Notes: a model not told the origin generated them from the sequence alone. Positions 31,901-42,309 are shown, counted from the stretch's first letter. The stretch is DNA of 64,000 nucleotides from Sulfuricella sp. T08 (GCF_000971475.1 NZ_DF967524.1:62001-126000); one strand, 5' to 3'. Made by a program: numbers and translations.

Positions 31901-31933
31901 CTCCATAGCAATGAGCGAGCCCTTCGACGTTGA
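28904..31933 (+). CDS. PilJ-type sensor, HAMP, multi-PAS, GGDEF protein: N-terminal part of a frameshifted gene
   Basis: 1009 residues. TM1 (about 27-47), a type IV pili/NarX-like periplasmic four-helix sensor (NESGRLRYLSQEIAF), TM2 (about 200-220), HAMP, a GAF-like stretch, four PAS domains (about 400-885), and a GGDEF domain beginning NYDTLTQLPNRNLF with the active motif RQGGDEFVVIL. The GGDEF domain breaks off after VVTRKILHS and ends in an unrelated ALRR tail. Its missing C-terminal third is encoded in the next frame. Without a frameshift the diguanylate cyclase domain cannot fold properly. The unbroken gene would encode about 1,600 residues. Confidence 0.85.
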   Translation: MVYEPSPQPVSSAEPTRDSFRNRLLRPSLGKKIGIAFLLFLGLTAGNLIVAERLYDGIANTATIINESGRLRYLSQEIAFRSAILAYEKRQDSKELGQLLAAFEDKLGKIEVSVRQLPPSIESETADLSNRLRGLRGAWRGYRSVVDMIRNSPAEIDAVVAVKRLDLLAGPMLGIADGIVNELTRASEKAHDKVDFILHAMLVAEAVLILAIFLYLRWKVILPVREISRLASQFAAGDRSARINFKSRDEIGDLAQNFNQTTETVGKLIVGLDVGLKVNTALHRAAQILQDERRPVGEVMRELVLMLPSAFRNPEKVVARIVYEGETLVTPGFLESRLRLGADFARGGSSQDAVEVFRLDEFSAEEAPFLEEEQALIKSLAEMLRSYLGRSRAQLSRGRLVAIIEATPDFVSTSTPDGKLLYINHAGREMLGLGEEDVTRYDIGHCYPEWAGTVIMNAGLPAAVRDGIWMGETALLRRDGREIPTSQVIIAHKAEDGRLNYFSTIARDISDRIELESRLTESRDFYLSLFQRFPHMIWRSGTDGKCDYFNKTWLDFTGRKLEQELGDGWAEGVHPDDLDGCLKVYLEAFGEREPFEIEYRLRRNDGEYRWIIGNGVPFEDLNGDFAGYVGASYDITQRKLAEEKALKLSLVVEETGNSVIITDRNGIIEYVNPEFSKVTGYVFEEAVGQKPGMIKSGLTTPEYYRDMWATMISGGIWRGELLNRKKSGELFWEYEVISALKNAAGVITHFIAVKEDVTERKHQEEKLRLWERAIESSVNAILITDATRPGNPLIYTNPAFERITGYSQEEALGRNCNFLQNEDHDQPGIEELRQAIREQHEGRAVLRNYRKDGSMFWNDLLIAPVRDEKGKVTHFVGVQNDVTERMSYESQLEHQANYDTLTQLPNRNLFQDRLAQALTYVRRHECELAVLFLDLDYFKNINDSLGHNAGDGLLKLVAVRLAGCVREGDTVSRQGGDEFVVILSDVTAEEDITVVTRKILHSNERALRR
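31908..31913 (+). other. Apparent +1-base frameshift inside the GGDEF domain
   Basis: Frame 1 reads K-I-L-H-S up to here, and the next frame continues M-S-E-P-F-D-V-E-G-H-E, exactly as in intact GGDEF domains. Removing one A from the AA at 31910-31911 restores a continuous domain. There is no long homopolymer and no obvious slippery heptamer, so a real mutation or a sequencing error is likelier than programmed shifting. Confidence 0.75.
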
Positions 31934-33719
31934 AGGCCACGAACTGTTCGTCACTTGCAGTATCGGCATTGCGCTTTACCCGAGGGACGGCGAGGACAGC
32001 CAGACCTTGCTGAAAAACGCTGACACGGCGTTGTACCGCGCCAAGGATCTGGGGCGCAACAACGCCCAGTTCTACACCGCCGAGATGAACGTCAAGGCGA
32101 TGGAGCGGTTGATGTTGGAGAACGGTCTGCGGCATGCGCTGGAGCGCAACGAATTCCTGCTCCATTACCAACCGCAAGTGGACCTGCGCAGCGGCGAGAT
32201 CACCGGCATGGAGGCGCTGGTGCGCTGGCAGCACCCCGAACTGGGACTGGTTTCTCCGGTCAGGTTCATCCCGGTAGCGGAGGATTCCGGCCTGATCATT
32301 TCGCTCGGCGAATGGGTGCTGCGCACCGCCTGCGCCCAGAACAAGGCATGGCAGCGCGCCGGGCTGAAACCCATCAGTGTTGCGGTCAATCTCTCGGCAC
32401 GCCAGTTCAGGCAACCGAATCTGGTCGAGATGGTGGCCGGCATCCTCAGGGAAACCGAGCTTGATCCCGCCCATCTTGAACTGGAATTGACCGAAAGCCT
32501 GGTCATGCAGAACATCGAGGTGACGATCGCCACGCTGGACAGACTCAAGGCGATGGGGATTAAATTGTCGATCGACGATTTCGGCACCGGCTATTCCTCC
32601 TTAAGCTATCTCAAGCGCTTCCCGATTCATACGCTCAAGATCGACCAGTCGTTCGTGCGCGATATTACTACCGACCCGGACGATGCGGCGATCGCAAAAG
32701 CCATCATTTCCATGGCGCACGACTTGCAGCTCAGGGTGATTGCCGAAGGCGTAGAAACCGAGGAGCAGAAGTCTTTTCTGCAGCAGCGCCACTGTGACGA
32801 TATGCAAGGATTTTTCTTCAGCAAGCCGGTGCCGGCCGAGGACTTCGAGGTTCTGCTCAGGGAGCGGAGATGCCTGCAGATGGCAGACAGTACGGCGGCG
32901 CTCGGGCAGCGCACCCTGCTCCTGCTCGATGACGAGGAAAATATCCTGACTTCGCTGACGCGCCTGCTGCGCCGCGACGGCTACGAGATCCTCAAGGCGA
33001 CCAGCGCTGCCGCGGCCTTTGACCTGCTGGCGGGCCATCCGGTTGGCGTCATCATTTCCGACCAGCGCATGCCGGAAATGAATGGCACCGAATTCCTGCG
33101 CCGGGTCAAGCAGATCTACCCGGATACCGTGCGCATGGTGCTGTCCGGCTACACCGATCTGAAGAGCGTGACCGATGCGATCAATGAAGGCGCGGTCTAC
33201 AAGTTTCTCACCAAGCCGTGGGATGATGACTTGCTGCGTGCCAACATCCAGGAGGCCTTCCAGCGCTACGAGTTGGCTCAGGACAACCAGCGTCTCAGCA
33301 ACGAGATGGCCTCGATCAATGAGGAATTGAACCGCGCCAAACGCGAGCTGGAAAAGCGCGTGGAGCAGAAAGCCAGCGAAGCGCGGCACAACGTCGGCGT
33401 ACTTCAGATTTCGCAGGAAATGCTTGAGTATCTGTCGGTAGGCGTGATCGGGGTGGGCGAGGACGGTCTGATCGCGGTCGCCAACCGCAAGGCGAATGAA
33501 TTGTTCGATGTCGAAAAAAGGCAGCCGCTGGTCGGATGCTTTGCTTTGGAACGGCTGCCTGCCGCCATGATCGAATGCCTCGCCGGGGCTGGCGAACGTC
33601 GCTCTCAGCGGCTTGAAAACGGGCGCAATGTGATATTCTGGAGCCATGCTATGGGTGCCTCATCGGGATCGGAAGGGCGGGTGTTGGTGATTGTGCCGAA
33701 CGAGGAAAGTGGAGACTGA
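31911..33719 (+). CDS. GGDEF C-terminus, EAL, REC and PAS protein: C-terminal part of a frameshifted gene
   Basis: 602 residues if begun at this ATG. Residues 1-65 are the end of a GGDEF domain (CSIGIALYPRDG, ADTALYRAKDLGRN). An EAL phosphodiesterase (about 75-315) keeps all the usual catalytic residues: MEALVRW, VNLSARQF, LELTES, IDDFGTGYSS, LKIDQSFV, AEGVET. Next come REC (about 340-460, phospho-Asp in IISDQRMPEMNG, then KFLTKPWDDD), a coiled coil and a PAS-like domain. The REC resembles those encoded by the four-kilobase-long run downstream. The EAL and REC parts may still be made if translation initiates here, but only weak ribosome-site sequence precedes the ATG. Confidence 0.82.
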   Translation: MSEPFDVEGHELFVTCSIGIALYPRDGEDSQTLLKNADTALYRAKDLGRNNAQFYTAEMNVKAMERLMLENGLRHALERNEFLLHYQPQVDLRSGEITGMEALVRWQHPELGLVSPVRFIPVAEDSGLIISLGEWVLRTACAQNKAWQRAGLKPISVAVNLSARQFRQPNLVEMVAGILRETELDPAHLELELTESLVMQNIEVTIATLDRLKAMGIKLSIDDFGTGYSSLSYLKRFPIHTLKIDQSFVRDITTDPDDAAIAKAIISMAHDLQLRVIAEGVETEEQKSFLQQRHCDDMQGFFFSKPVPAEDFEVLLRERRCLQMADSTAALGQRTLLLLDDEENILTSLTRLLRRDGYEILKATSAAAAFDLLAGHPVGVIISDQRMPEMNGTEFLRRVKQIYPDTVRMVLSGYTDLKSVTDAINEGAVYKFLTKPWDDDLLRANIQEAFQRYELAQDNQRLSNEMASINEELNRAKRELEKRVEQKASEARHNVGVLQISQEMLEYLSVGVIGVGEDGLIAVANRKANELFDVEKRQPLVGCFALERLPAAMIECLAGAGERRSQRLENGRNVIFWSHAMGASSGSEGRVLVIVPNEESGD

Positions 33720-33720
33720 G

Positions 33721-34041
33721 ATGGTCACTGCGAAACGGTTTCCCCTGGAGCAACTTGAGGCGGGTATGGTGCTGGCGCGGGATGTCTGCGATGCAAGCGG
33801 CGGCCGTCTGCTGGCGCAGGGGGCGGAGCTGTCCGACGCCACTATCGCTTCGCTCCGGCGGCGCGGCGTGGACTATGCCGTGGTGGCGGTGGAAGAGATG
33901 CTCACCCCGGAGCAGCGCGCTGCGCGGGAAGTGGAAATCCGGGAGCGGGTCGAGCGGCTGTTCCGCAAGGCCGGCAATGACCCGATGCTGCTCAAATTGC
34001 GCGTCACCTTGCAAGACTATCGCCTCGCGGGACTGGAGTGA
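33721..34041 (+). CDS. Small protein with a GMVLARD-type domain
   Basis: 106 residues, soluble. The first half carries LEAGMVLARDV, GGRLLAQGAELSD and IASLRRRGVDYAVV. The same pattern (KGMVLARDL, LLLLSKDYLLDD) forms the C-terminus of the REC-HD-GYP protein two genes downstream and occurs as an accessory domain in HD-GYP proteins elsewhere. The second half is charged and helical. Function unknown; I infer an adaptor for the HDOD/HD-GYP partners. The ATG directly after the previous stop, with GGAGACTGAG before it, is preferred to an upstream in-frame start inside the preceding gene. Confidence 0.8.
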   Translation: MVTAKRFPLEQLEAGMVLARDVCDASGGRLLAQGAELSDATIASLRRRGVDYAVVAVEEMLTPEQRAAREVEIRERVERLFRKAGNDPMLLKLRVTLQDYRLAGLE

Positions 34042-34047
34042 CATCAC

Positions 34048-34881
34048 ATGCTGACCATTGATCAGGTAGCCAAGGCAATCCAGCAGGTTCCCTCGCTTTC
34101 CGCAGTGGTGCTGGAGGTGCTGGCGAGTTTCGACAGGGAAAACATCGAGATCGCCGGCCTGGTGCAGAAGCTTGGCCAGGATCAGGGCCTGACTGCCCGC
34201 GTGCTGCGGGTGGCCAACTCGCCGTTCTATGGCATGAGCAGCAAGGTAGGGTCGATCAAGGAGGCTGTGGTGGTACTGGGCTTTCACAACGTGCGCTCGC
34301 TGGTGGCGGCGGCAGGAATCATCGGCCAGTTCCCGGAAACCGAACATCCGGATTTCGATCGCATCGGCTTCTGGCAGCACAGTATCGGCACTGCGGCGTG
34401 CGCCCTGGTGCTGGCTAAAAGCCTGGGCCAGAATCAGGCGCTGGCATTCACCGCCGGGCTGCTGCATGATATCGGCAAGCTGGCGCTGGACGCCTATTTT
34501 CACGAGGATTTCCAGCTTGTTTTGGCGCACCGCGTGGCCGAGGATTCCACCCTGCTGGAAGCGGAGCGCACTGTACTCGGCCTGGATCACACCCTGGTCG
34601 GCCATGAACTGGCCAAGCGCTGGAAATTTCCGGCCGCAATCCAGCTGGCAATCCGCGATCATCACCAGCCCGAAAGCGAGTCCGGTCCGCTGGCCGATCT
34701 GGTGCATGTGGCCAACGTGCTGTGCCATGCGCTGGCCATCGGCAACGCCGGTTATGAAATGGTCCCGCATCTGTCGAGTAGCGCCTGGTCGCGCCTTGGT
34801 CTGGACTGGGATACTATGCCGGCGCTGTGGACCGAAACCGAGCAGCAGTATGCCGGCCTCAGTCTGTTGATCAGCGAATAA
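34048..34881 (+). CDS. HDOD-domain protein
   Basis: 277 residues, nearly all one HDOD domain (about 10-205), a relative of HD phosphohydrolases found in signalling proteins. Visible signatures are QVPSLSAVVLEVL, RVLRVANSPFYGM, and an HD motif LLHDIGKLALD that looks intact, with a later RDHHQPES. Most HDOD proteins are thought to be non-catalytic scaffolds. It starts six bases after the small GMVLARD gene and 12 bases before the GAF kinase, so the three are likely co-translated. Confidence 0.92.
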   Translation: MLTIDQVAKAIQQVPSLSAVVLEVLASFDRENIEIAGLVQKLGQDQGLTARVLRVANSPFYGMSSKVGSIKEAVVVLGFHNVRSLVAAAGIIGQFPETEHPDFDRIGFWQHSIGTAACALVLAKSLGQNQALAFTAGLLHDIGKLALDAYFHEDFQLVLAHRVAEDSTLLEAERTVLGLDHTLVGHELAKRWKFPAAIQLAIRDHHQPESESGPLADLVHVANVLCHALAIGNAGYEMVPHLSSSAWSRLGLDWDTMPALWTETEQQYAGLSLLISE

Positions 34882-34893
34882 CGGGGAATCTCG

Positions 34894-36303
34894 ATGCTGT
34901 CCGATAAAGTTACCAAGCTTTCCTGGGTCTACCAGCTGTATCGCCTGGGCCAGACCTCCAATCTACGCGACCGTCCGAAGCAGGTGCTGCGTGCGATTCT
35001 GGAGCATATCGTCGAGGGCTTCGGCGCCAACAGCGGCACGCTTGCCCTGATCGAGGAAGACAACCAGCCGCTCACCATCGTTGCCGGCATTGATATTCCG
35101 GAACATGTCATCGGCAGCAAAATCGAGCTTGGCAGCGGCATCCTCGGTCTGGTTGCAGAAACCGGCCAGGCGCTGTTGCTCAATGGGGATATTTCTAACG
35201 ATGCACGCTTCAAGGTTACGGTGGTGCGCGACAAATCGTCGCGGCCACGCTCGGCGATGTGCTGGCCGCTGAAGATCGAAGACCGGGTGATTGGCGCGCT
35301 TAGTATCAATCGCAAAGATGCGGCTGAGTCCTACACGGATGTCGACCTGGAAAACGGCGGAGTCGTTGTCAACTTGATCACGGTGGTGATCGAGAACACC
35401 CGACTGCACCGCGACCAGGAACGGCGCATCGCTATGCTGTCGAAGATGAACGATGAGGTTCGCAGCGTCAACAAACGGCTGGAAGATGCCCAGAACCAGC
35501 TGCTGCAATCGGAAAAGATGGCCTCGATCGGTCAACTCGCGGCAGGCGTAGCGCACGAGATCAACAACCCGGTGGGTTACATCAACTCCAATCTGGGCAC
35601 GCTGCAGAAATACCTGCGCGACTTGTTCGACATGCTTGCCGCCTACGAGCAGGCGGAGCCGCTGCTTGCCGAACATGCCGAGGTGCTGCGGAATATCGGC
35701 GCGCTCAAGGAGAAGCTGGATATCGCCTATCTCAAGGAAGACGTGACAGCGCTGATGAGTGAGTCACAGGAGGGCATCAGCCGGGTGAAAAAAATCGTGC
35801 AGGACCTCAAGGATTTTTCCCATGTCGACGAGGCTGAATGGCAGTGGACGGATATCCGCAAGGGTCTGGACAGCACCCTCAACATCGTCTGGAACGAGAT
35901 CAAGTACAAGGCCGAGGTGATCAAGGTATACGATGATCTGCCGGAAGTGGAATGTCTGCCGTCCCAACTCAACCAGGTGTTCATGAACCTCCTGGTGAAT
36001 GCGGCGCATGCCATCGAGGATAAGGGGATTATTTTCATCCGCTCGGGCCACGAGAACGACTGGGTCTGGGTTGAAATAGCCGATTCCGGTAAAGGCATCC
36101 CGCCGGAGAACCTTAACCGGATTTTCGACCCGTTTTTTACCACCAAACCGGTCGGCCAGGGTACCGGGCTCGGCCTGTCGCTTTCCTACAGCATCATCCA
36201 GAAACACCACGGCCGCATCAACGTTTCCAGCGAGGTGGGGGTGGGGACGATATTCCGCGTTTATTTGCCGATTAAGCAACCGGAGAAGAAAGCAGATCAG
36301 TAA
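34894..36303 (+). CDS. Soluble GAF-domain histidine kinase
   Basis: 469 residues, no membrane segment. GAF domain (about 30-180, GSGILGLVAETGQALL), a coiled coil, an HisKA-like H-box MASIGQLAAGVAHEINNPVGY (phospho-His in AHEINNP), then HATPase (QVFMNLLVNAAHAIED, ADSGKGIP, GTGLGLSLSYSII). The H-box is of the type found in kinases that lack TM sensors and pair with HD-GYP or RpfG-like regulators. The last base overlaps the next ATG (TAATG). The closest paralogue is the kinase encoded four genes downstream. The likely targets are the REC proteins in this run. Confidence 0.92.
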   Translation: MLSDKVTKLSWVYQLYRLGQTSNLRDRPKQVLRAILEHIVEGFGANSGTLALIEEDNQPLTIVAGIDIPEHVIGSKIELGSGILGLVAETGQALLLNGDISNDARFKVTVVRDKSSRPRSAMCWPLKIEDRVIGALSINRKDAAESYTDVDLENGGVVVNLITVVIENTRLHRDQERRIAMLSKMNDEVRSVNKRLEDAQNQLLQSEKMASIGQLAAGVAHEINNPVGYINSNLGTLQKYLRDLFDMLAAYEQAEPLLAEHAEVLRNIGALKEKLDIAYLKEDVTALMSESQEGISRVKKIVQDLKDFSHVDEAEWQWTDIRKGLDSTLNIVWNEIKYKAEVIKVYDDLPEVECLPSQLNQVFMNLLVNAAHAIEDKGIIFIRSGHENDWVWVEIADSGKGIPPENLNRIFDPFFTTKPVGQGTGLGLSLSYSIIQKHHGRINVSSEVGVGTIFRVYLPIKQPEKKADQ

Positions 36304-37634
36304 TGACCGAAACTGAGATCGAGACTTTGCCCGCAGCAGAACCTGCTACGATTTTGTTCGTGGATGACGAGGCAAACATCCTCAGTTCTCTGAAGCGGCT
36401 GTTCCGGCCGCTGGGTTACCGTATCTTCATCGCCGAAAGCGGCGCGGCAGGGTTGCAGGTGTTCGAGCAGAACCCGATCGACCTGGTGATTTCTGACATG
36501 CGCATGCCTGAGATGAATGGCGCCGAGTTTCTCGAAAAGGTCCGGGCCAAATGGCCGGATGCGGTGCGCATCCTGCTCACCGGCTATGCCGATGTCACCT
36601 CGACCATCGCCGCCATCAACAAGGGCGAGATTTACCGCTACATCGCCAAGCCTTGGGACGATAACGACATCGTGCTGACGGTGAAGCACGCGCTGGAACG
36701 CAAGAACCTGGAGCTGGAGAAACTGCGCCTGGAAGCTTTGACCCTGAAGCAGAACGAGGCGCTGAAGGACCTCAACGCCAACCTCGAGGCCAAAGTCAGG
36801 GAACGCACCGAGGAGGTGCGCCAGACCATGGGCTTCCTCGAGGTGGCGCACAAGCAGTTGAAGGAAAGCTACCTCACTTCGCTGAAAGTGTTCGCTAACC
36901 TGATGGAACTGCGCGAAGGCGCGATGGGCGGTCATTCGCGCCGGGTGGCGGACTACGCGCGCCGGTTAGCGCAGCGCCTGGGGTTGTCCGACAGCGAGGT
37001 GCAGGACGTGATGTTCGCCGGCCTGCTGCACGACATCGGCAAGATCGGCCTGCCCGACCACCTCCTGCACAAGCCGTTTTCCGCCCTCACTGCCGAGGAG
37101 CGTGCGGAGGTGATCAAGCATCCGGCCATCGGCCAGGCGGCGCTGATGGCGTTGGAAAACATGAAGGAAGCCGCCAGACTGATCCGCAGTCACCATGAGC
37201 GCTTCGACGGCATGGGCTACCCCGATGGCCTGAGCGGCATTGCGATCCCGAGAGGCGCGCGCATTCTGGCGGTAGCCAACGATTACGACGCGGTGCAGAC
37301 CGGATCTGTATTGAGCAGGCGGCTGACGGAAACCGAGGCGCGCGAGTTCCTGCTGGAGGGGCGGGGCAAGCGCTACGACCCGAAGGTGGCGGATGTCTTT
37401 CTGGAAATGCTCGGCGGAATCGATTCTTCGGGCTACGCAGGCCCCGAGGTGAAAATACTCGCCACTGCCCTGCGCAAGGGGATGGTGCTGGCGCGCGACC
37501 TGGTTTCGCATGACGGGTTGCTGCTGCTGTCGAAGGATTACTTGCTAGACGATGCCATGATCGAACAAATCCGCAGTTTTGAACAAGCCGAAGGCAAGCC
37601 GCTGGCAATTTACGTGCGGCCCGGAAAGGAGTGA
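36303..37634 (+). CDS. RpfG-type REC-HD-GYP phosphodiesterase with C-terminal GMVLARD domain
   Basis: 443 residues. REC (about 17-135: VDDEANILSSL, phospho-Asp in VISDMRMPEMNG, AKPWDDND), a coiled coil (about 140-190), and HD-GYP (about 195-375) with HSRRVADYARRL, LLHDIGKIGLPD, and the full GYP motif HHERFDGMGYPDG. These keep the metal ligands expected of an active c-di-GMP hydrolase. A last domain (about 385-440) matches the small GMVLARD protein upstream. Start overlaps the kinase stop; AAGGAG at its end serves the following gene. Confidence 0.94.
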   Translation: MTETEIETLPAAEPATILFVDDEANILSSLKRLFRPLGYRIFIAESGAAGLQVFEQNPIDLVISDMRMPEMNGAEFLEKVRAKWPDAVRILLTGYADVTSTIAAINKGEIYRYIAKPWDDNDIVLTVKHALERKNLELEKLRLEALTLKQNEALKDLNANLEAKVRERTEEVRQTMGFLEVAHKQLKESYLTSLKVFANLMELREGAMGGHSRRVADYARRLAQRLGLSDSEVQDVMFAGLLHDIGKIGLPDHLLHKPFSALTAEERAEVIKHPAIGQAALMALENMKEAARLIRSHHERFDGMGYPDGLSGIAIPRGARILAVANDYDAVQTGSVLSRRLTETEAREFLLEGRGKRYDPKVADVFLEMLGGIDSSGYAGPEVKILATALRKGMVLARDLVSHDGLLLLSKDYLLDDAMIEQIRSFEQAEGKPLAIYVRPGKE

Positions 37635-37635
37635 T

Positions 37636-38241
37636 ATGCATCGCATCATGTTGGTGGATGACGAACAGAATATTCTCAATGCGCTGCGTCGGCTGTTTGT
37701 TTCGCCGTCGTTGCAGGATACTGGCAGTCCAAAATTTCAGGTGGAAACCTTCACTTCACCGCAGCAAGCCTTGCGGCGCGCCGAGGACGGGGTGGTATTC
37801 GACCTGGTGATTTCGGATTACCGCATGCCGGAGATGGATGGCGTGGCTTTCCTCAAGGCATTTAAGAAAATTCAGCCTGATGCCGAGCGGCTGATCCTTT
37901 CCGGTTACGCCGATCTGGGAGCGCTGGTGGGGGCGATCAACGAGGCGCAGATTTTCCGATTCATCTCCAAACCTTGGCACGACTATGAGCTGAAGTCGGC
38001 AGTGGAACAGGCCCTGGCTCACCGCGACCTGCTGCGGGATAATCAGCAGCTTGCCGACCAGGTGCGGCTGCAGATCGGCGTGATCTCGAAGCAGGAAATG
38101 GCGTTGCGCCGACTGGAAGAAGAGTCGCCGGGGATCACCAAGGTGCACTGGGGGGAAGACGGTTCGGTGATTTTCGACGAGAACGAAGTTTCCGACGATG
38201 CCGCGCAGGAAGCTGACAAGTGGCTGAATTCGACGAAGTAA
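37636..38241 (+). CDS. Response regulator, REC domain with short C-terminal extension
   Basis: 201 residues. REC at about 1-135 with VDDEQNILNALRRLF, phospho-Asp in VISDYRMPEMDG, and SKPWHDYE in place of the conserved K-P-W-D-D. A coiled coil and a charged tail (about 140-201) follow, with no DNA-binding or enzymatic domain. An unusual insert (SPSLQDTGSPKFQ) lengthens the first loop. The ATG after the HD-GYP stop is chosen because AAGGAG lies five bases before it. The last 22 bases overlap the GTPase gene, so it is translated in close step with it. Confidence 0.88.
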   Translation: MHRIMLVDDEQNILNALRRLFVSPSLQDTGSPKFQVETFTSPQQALRRAEDGVVFDLVISDYRMPEMDGVAFLKAFKKIQPDAERLILSGYADLGALVGAINEAQIFRFISKPWHDYELKSAVEQALAHRDLLRDNQQLADQVRLQIGVISKQEMALRRLEEESPGITKVHWGEDGSVIFDENEVSDDAAQEADKWLNSTK

Positions 38242-38873
38242 ATCGCAAGATCACGCTCAAGCTGGTCTATTATGGCCCGGCGCAAAGCGGCAAGACCACC
38301 AACCTGATGAGGCTGCACGATCTGCTCGCCCCCGACCTGAAAGGGGAGATCATGACCCTGGAGACGCAGAACGACCGCACCCTGTTTTTCGATCTGTTGC
38401 CCCTCGGCTTCAGGACGCCGTCCGGCTGGCTGGTAAAGCTCAAGCTGTTTACCGTGCCGGGCCAGGTGGCCCACGACGCCACTCGCAAGGCGGTGCTGTC
38501 GCGCGCCGACGGCGTGGTGTTCGTGGCCGACTCGCAGCGCGCGCAGTCGGCCAACAATGCGGAGGCGTTCCAGAACCTGGAGGAGAACGTGCAGCGCGTC
38601 GGTCTGGATTTTTCCGCCCTGCCCCTGGTGGTGCAGTTTAACAAGCGCGACCTGCCTGCGGCGCAAATCCTGTCGGAAGACGAGATCAACCAGCGCTGGG
38701 CAAAGGCGCCGTGGCCGCTGGTATTTTCCTCGGCACTGATTGGTGAAGGCGTAAAGGATACCTTCGTCCGGCTTCTGCAGCAGGTATACCCGGCGCTGGA
38801 TAAGTCTTTTGCCTTGCAGGAAATCCATGGCGTCGATCAGCAGTCCTTCGTCGCTGCAGTGACGGGAGGCTGA
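38220..38873 (+). CDS. MglA-like small Ras-family GTPase
   Basis: 217 residues. It begins MAEFDEVNRKITLKLVYYG from a GTG codon. P-loop YGPAQSGKTTNL, switch region with the MglA-type TERTLFFD analogue QNDRTLFFDLLPLG, PM3 TVPGQVAHDATRK, and guanine-binding NKRDL. These match MglA, the polarity switch of Myxococcus gliding and type IV pilus motility. The partner GAP MglB (Roadblock) is not encoded nearby. Placed between a lone REC and a histidine kinase, it is probably controlled by, or feeds into, this phosphorelay. Confidence 0.9.
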   Translation: MAEFDEVNRKITLKLVYYGPAQSGKTTNLMRLHDLLAPDLKGEIMTLETQNDRTLFFDLLPLGFRTPSGWLVKLKLFTVPGQVAHDATRKAVLSRADGVVFVADSQRAQSANNAEAFQNLEENVQRVGLDFSALPLVVQFNKRDLPAAQILSEDEINQRWAKAPWPLVFSSALIGEGVKDTFVRLLQQVYPALDKSFALQEIHGVDQQSFVAAVTGG

Positions 38874-38874
38874 A

Positions 38875-40074
38875 GTGGAGCTCGAACCACGCACCTTTGA
38901 CCGCGAGTTCGATCTCGCCGAACTGCTCACCGGCATGCCCCTGGCACGCATGGCGCCGATACTCACGACGCTGCTCGACGGCGAGTTCCGCCTGGTGACG
39001 GTTGACGGCCGGCTCATGCTGGGTCGAGCCGAGTCGTTCGCCCAACCGCACTGCGTCGCGATCCGGCATGACCTCGAACCGCTTGGTTATCTTGAATCAG
39101 CGAGTGCCGACGAGGCCTGTCTTTCGGCCGCTGCCGGCATGATGGAGCTGATGCTGCAACTGTCGGCGCGCTACCTCATGGCGGCCGATTTGCACATCGA
39201 AACCGTGCAGGAAGATTATGCCTCGCTGAAGGAATCGGAAGCGCGCTACAAAGCCCTGTCGGAGGAGCTGGAGGCGCGCGTCAGGCAACAGGTGGAAACC
39301 ATCGAAACCGCGCAGCGCCAGCTCTACCAGGCGGAAAAGCTGGCCTCCATCGGTCAGCTCGCCGCCGGAGTGGCGCACGAAATCAACAACCCGATCGGCT
39401 TCATCCGCAGCAACCTGGGCACGGCGCAGCAGTACGTGGGCGACCTGTCGCGCCTGGTTGCGCTGATGAAGACAGGGGATATTGCGCAGTGTCGGGCGGC
39501 TTGGGAGCAGGCGGACATGGGGTTCGTGATGGAGGATTTTGCCGCCCTGCTGCGCGAGAGCATCAATGGCGCCGATCGCGTGACGAAGATCGTCGCCGAC
39601 CTCAAGGGTTTCTCCAGCGTCGACCAGGCCGAGGAGGAGACCGTCGATCTCAACGACAACCTGCGTTTCGCCAGTAATGTGCTCGCCGGACAGCTCAAGG
39701 ACAAGGTGGAACTGGTGCTGGAACTGGGGGCGCTGCCTAAGATCCTGTGCCTGCCCGGCCACCTGAACCAGGTGTTCCTCAACCTGCTGCTCAACGCTGC
39801 GCAGGCGCTAGCGGATCAGGGCCGGATCACGGTGCAGAGCGAGGCGGCTGGCAACGAAATCCGCATCCGCATCAGCGACAATGGCTGCGGTATTCCGGCA
39901 GAACAACTGGACCGCATCTTTGACCCGTTTTTCACTACCCGCGAAGTCGGCAGCGGTACCGGGCTCGGCCTGACGGTCTGCCGCGATATCGTGCAGGCAC
40001 ATGGAGGGCGGATCGATGTGGAAAGCAAAGTGGGAGCGGGAACGACGTTTACGGTGAATTTTCCAATCGGATGA
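38875..40074 (+). CDS. Soluble histidine kinase with an unassigned N-terminal domain
   Basis: 399 residues, no TM. Residues 1-115 form a domain I cannot assign (LAELLTGMPLARMAPILTTL, LGRAESFAQPHCVAIRHD). A coiled coil leads to an H-box (LASIGQLAAGVAHEINNPIGF) and HATPase (QVFLNLLLNAAQALAD, SDNGCGIP, GTGLGLTVCRDIV). The kinase core is a clear paralogue of the GAF kinase upstream. It starts one base after the GTPase gene from GTG with GGGAGG before it. The N-terminal domain might sense the GTPase; that is inference. Confidence 0.88.
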   Translation: MELEPRTFDREFDLAELLTGMPLARMAPILTTLLDGEFRLVTVDGRLMLGRAESFAQPHCVAIRHDLEPLGYLESASADEACLSAAAGMMELMLQLSARYLMAADLHIETVQEDYASLKESEARYKALSEELEARVRQQVETIETAQRQLYQAEKLASIGQLAAGVAHEINNPIGFIRSNLGTAQQYVGDLSRLVALMKTGDIAQCRAAWEQADMGFVMEDFAALLRESINGADRVTKIVADLKGFSSVDQAEEETVDLNDNLRFASNVLAGQLKDKVELVLELGALPKILCLPGHLNQVFLNLLLNAAQALADQGRITVQSEAAGNEIRIRISDNGCGIPAEQLDRIFDPFFTTREVGSGTGLGLTVCRDIVQAHGGRIDVESKVGAGTTFTVNFPIG

Positions 40075-40077
40075 AAC

Positions 40078-42309
<2,232 letters not shown>

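Noticed and set aside
31890-31915. Programmed frameshift in the GGDEF-EAL gene
   Set aside because: No slippery heptamer or following stem is obvious at the junction; mutation or sequencing error is simpler.
29585-31969. 794-codon minus-strand open frame
   Set aside because: Mirror of the PAS/GGDEF coding frame in GC-rich DNA; composition is His/Leu-rich with no motif.
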